A DNA stretch of 6,311 bases from Spirochaetota bacterium (GTDB taxonomy: Bacteria > Spirochaetota > Spirochaetia > Treponematales > Treponemataceae). Positions within the stretch are counted from its first letter, which is position 1. Each line of letters begins with the position of its first letter. Positions 5,484-6,311 of the stretch are shown here, piece after piece. The notes beneath the pieces are model-generated. The model did not search any database. It was not told the origin of the DNA and saw only the letters and a program-made list of their open reading frames with translations. The stretch is from the NCBI GenBank assembly GCA_023443865.1, contig JAEZST010000013.1:1-6311 (forward strand), written 5' to 3'. The position numbers were made by a program, and so were the translations under genes.

Positions 5484-6311
5484 TTATGATTTTAGTGGTT
5501 GGGTTACAAAGAACAATCTTAAGTGTGCCGATGGAAGAACAATCATGAAGGATGCATTTAAGCATAATGATGGCAAGAAGGTTCCTCTTGTTTGGAATCA
5601 TCAGCACAATGATCCTAATGAAGTTCTTGGCTATGTCCTGCTTCATAATCAGGATGAAGGTGTGTACGGATACGGTACTTTCAATGATACCGAAACCGCT
5701 CAGACAGCAAAGCTTCTGGTGCAGCATGGAGATGTAAACGCACTTTCTATTTATGCTAATCAGCTTAAGCAGAACATGTCTAATGTAATCCATGGTAACA
5801 TTCGAGAGGTTAGTTTAGTTCTTGCTGGGGCAAATCCTGGTGCATATATCGATACCATCATGATGCATGGCGAAGATTCTGAAGATGAAGCTATTATCTA
5901 CACTGGCGAAGATATTGAAATTTATCATGCTGATTGTGGTGATAAGACTAGTGATAAAACTAGCAAGAATAATGAAGAGTCAAAGGAGGAAAAGAAGCCC
6001 ATGACTGAAAACAATGATGATAAGACTATCGGCGATGTATTTGATACTCTCACCGATGAGCAGAAGACCGCTGTGTATGCAATAATCGCTCAGGTTATGG
6101 GCGATTCTGAAACCGAAAATGATGAAGGAGGAAATAAAGAAATGAAGCACAACGTATTTGACAACGAAAATGAGAATCAGGAGAACACTCTTACTCACGA
6201 TGCTATGAACACCATTATTGCTGATGGTAAGCGTTATGGTTCTCTTAAGGAAAGTTTCCTTGCCCATGCGCAGGAATATGGTATTGAGAGCATTGACTGG
6301 CTGTTCCCCGA
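5476..6311 (+). CDS. Prohead protease fused in frame to scaffold/capsid-like region (partial, 3' end outside)
   Basis: The frame is open for 278 codons from ATG 5476 to the window edge with no stop. Residues about 1-135 are an HK97-type (S78/U35 family) prohead protease, with candidate catalytic H42 in VWNHQHNDPNEVLG, S91 in VNALSIYANQ and E111 in NIREVSLVLAGANPGA, the known His-Ser-Glu set. Residues 136-175 form an acidic linker. Residues 176-222 contain a short helical, acidic segment (TIGDVFDTLTDEQKTAVYA and onward), comparable in place to the HK97 delta/scaffold part. From M223, MKHNVFDNENENQENTLTHD and KRYGSLKESFLAHAQEYGI look like the start of a major capsid protein. Protease cleavage of prohead proteins during maturation is established; the fused arrangement is seen here, while the capsid identity is inferred because the fold lies beyond the edge. 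Lysine codons are 18 AAG to 2 AAA, suggesting high expression. Confidence 0.88.
   Translation, partial: MDNYDFSGWVTKNNLKCADGRTIMKDAFKHNDGKKVPLVWNHQHNDPNEVLGYVLLHNQDEGVYGYGTFNDTETAQTAKLLVQHGDVNALSIYANQLKQNMSNVIHGNIREVSLVLAGANPGAYIDTIMMHGEDSEDEAIIYTGEDIEIYHADCGDKTSDKTSKNNEESKEEKKPMTENNDDKTIGDVFDTLTDEQKTAVYAIIAQVMGDSETENDEGGNKEMKHNVFDNENENQENTLTHDAMNTIIADGKRYGSLKESFLAHAQEYGIESIDWLFP
5941..5964 (+). repeat. Tandem 12-nt duplication encoding DKTS-DKTS
   Basis: GATAAGACTAGT (5941-5952) is followed directly by GATAAAACTAGC (5953-5964), identical at 10 of 12 positions and in frame. It lies in the low-complexity linker between the protease domain and the first internal start. Confidence 0.7.
5982..6003 (+). 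promoter_or_regulatory. Internal SD plus in-frame ATG (possible scaffold-capsid start)
   Basis: AAAGGAGGA (5982-5990) lies 10 nt before ATG 6001, which is residue M176 of the large frame. The site sits exactly between the acidic linker (ending EEKKP) and the helical scaffold-like segment beginning MTENNDDK. An in-frame internal start producing a scaffold from a protease gene is known in lambda (Nu3 within C). Initiation here is inferred from the strength and spacing of the SD. Confidence 0.55.
6124..6144 (+). promoter_or_regulatory. Internal SD plus in-frame ATG (possible capsid-only start)
   Basis: GAAGGAGGAA (6124-6133) lies 8 nt before ATG 6142, residue M223 of the large frame. The sequence from this ATG (MKHNVFDNE...) reads like the natural N-terminus of a capsid protein. 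A capsid-only product made at high level from this site is plausible, either as the main source of capsid or as the relic of a formerly separate gene. Confidence 0.55.

Noticed and set aside
5552..5737. Plus-strand open frame of 61 codons in another frame.
   Set aside because: It is entirely inside the prohead protease domain and has no SD at its start.
5440..5793. Minus-strand open frame of 117 codons.
   Set aside because: It is opposite the portal end and the prohead protease, whose conserved catalytic motifs show the + strand is coding; the composition is shadow-like.
5980..6267. Minus-strand open frame of 95 codons with hydrophobic stretches.
   Set aside because: It is opposite the scaffold/capsid part of the protease-capsid gene. 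The hydrophobicity is what antisense of Glu/Asp/Asn/Lys-rich coding DNA produces.

Overview
The window is the start of the packaging and head-assembly module of a tailed double-stranded DNA phage (Caudoviricetes, HK97-like head), either a free phage or a prophage. Every convincing gene is on the + strand. The DNA is AT-rich, the Shine-Dalgarno (SD) sequences are strong (AGGAGG/AAAGGAG), and the protein sequences resemble those I know from phages of gut Firmicutes, mainly Clostridia. The host assignment is therefore an inference from style and family resemblance, not proof.

Layout. Positions 1-211 hold no convincing gene. They contain a long imperfect inverted repeat (51-79 with 135-163), a G-rich run, a short 22-nt-spaced repeat and a well-placed SD for the first gene. 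Eight genes then follow with almost no gaps: terminase small subunit (212-562), HNH endonuclease (543-968), a stand-alone bacterial SH3-domain protein (987-1373), a putative head-tail connector (1386-1724), a coiled-coil protein with the HGILGMKWG motif (1750-2460), terminase large subunit (2468-4213), portal (4230-5483), and a prohead protease whose frame stays open into scaffold-like and capsid-like sequence and runs off the right edge (5476-6311+).

How the genes work together. TerS recognises the genome, and TerL translocates and cuts it with probable help from the HNH protein. The portal is the dodecameric entry vertex. The last gene supplies the maturation protease together with scaffold and capsid. 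The connector candidate would join portal and tail. The SH3 and HGILGMKWG proteins are unassigned but lie inside the structural block, and the SH3 gene shares a marked AAG-lysine codon preference with the capsid-type gene.

The most interesting observation is that the protease-capsid frame contains two in-frame ATG codons (6001 and 6142). Each is preceded by a near-ideal SD and each lies at a domain boundary. One gene could therefore yield a full-length fusion plus shorter scaffold-capsid and capsid-only products. No terminator, tRNA, CRISPR array or insertion sequence was recognised, and no promoter could be called with confidence.
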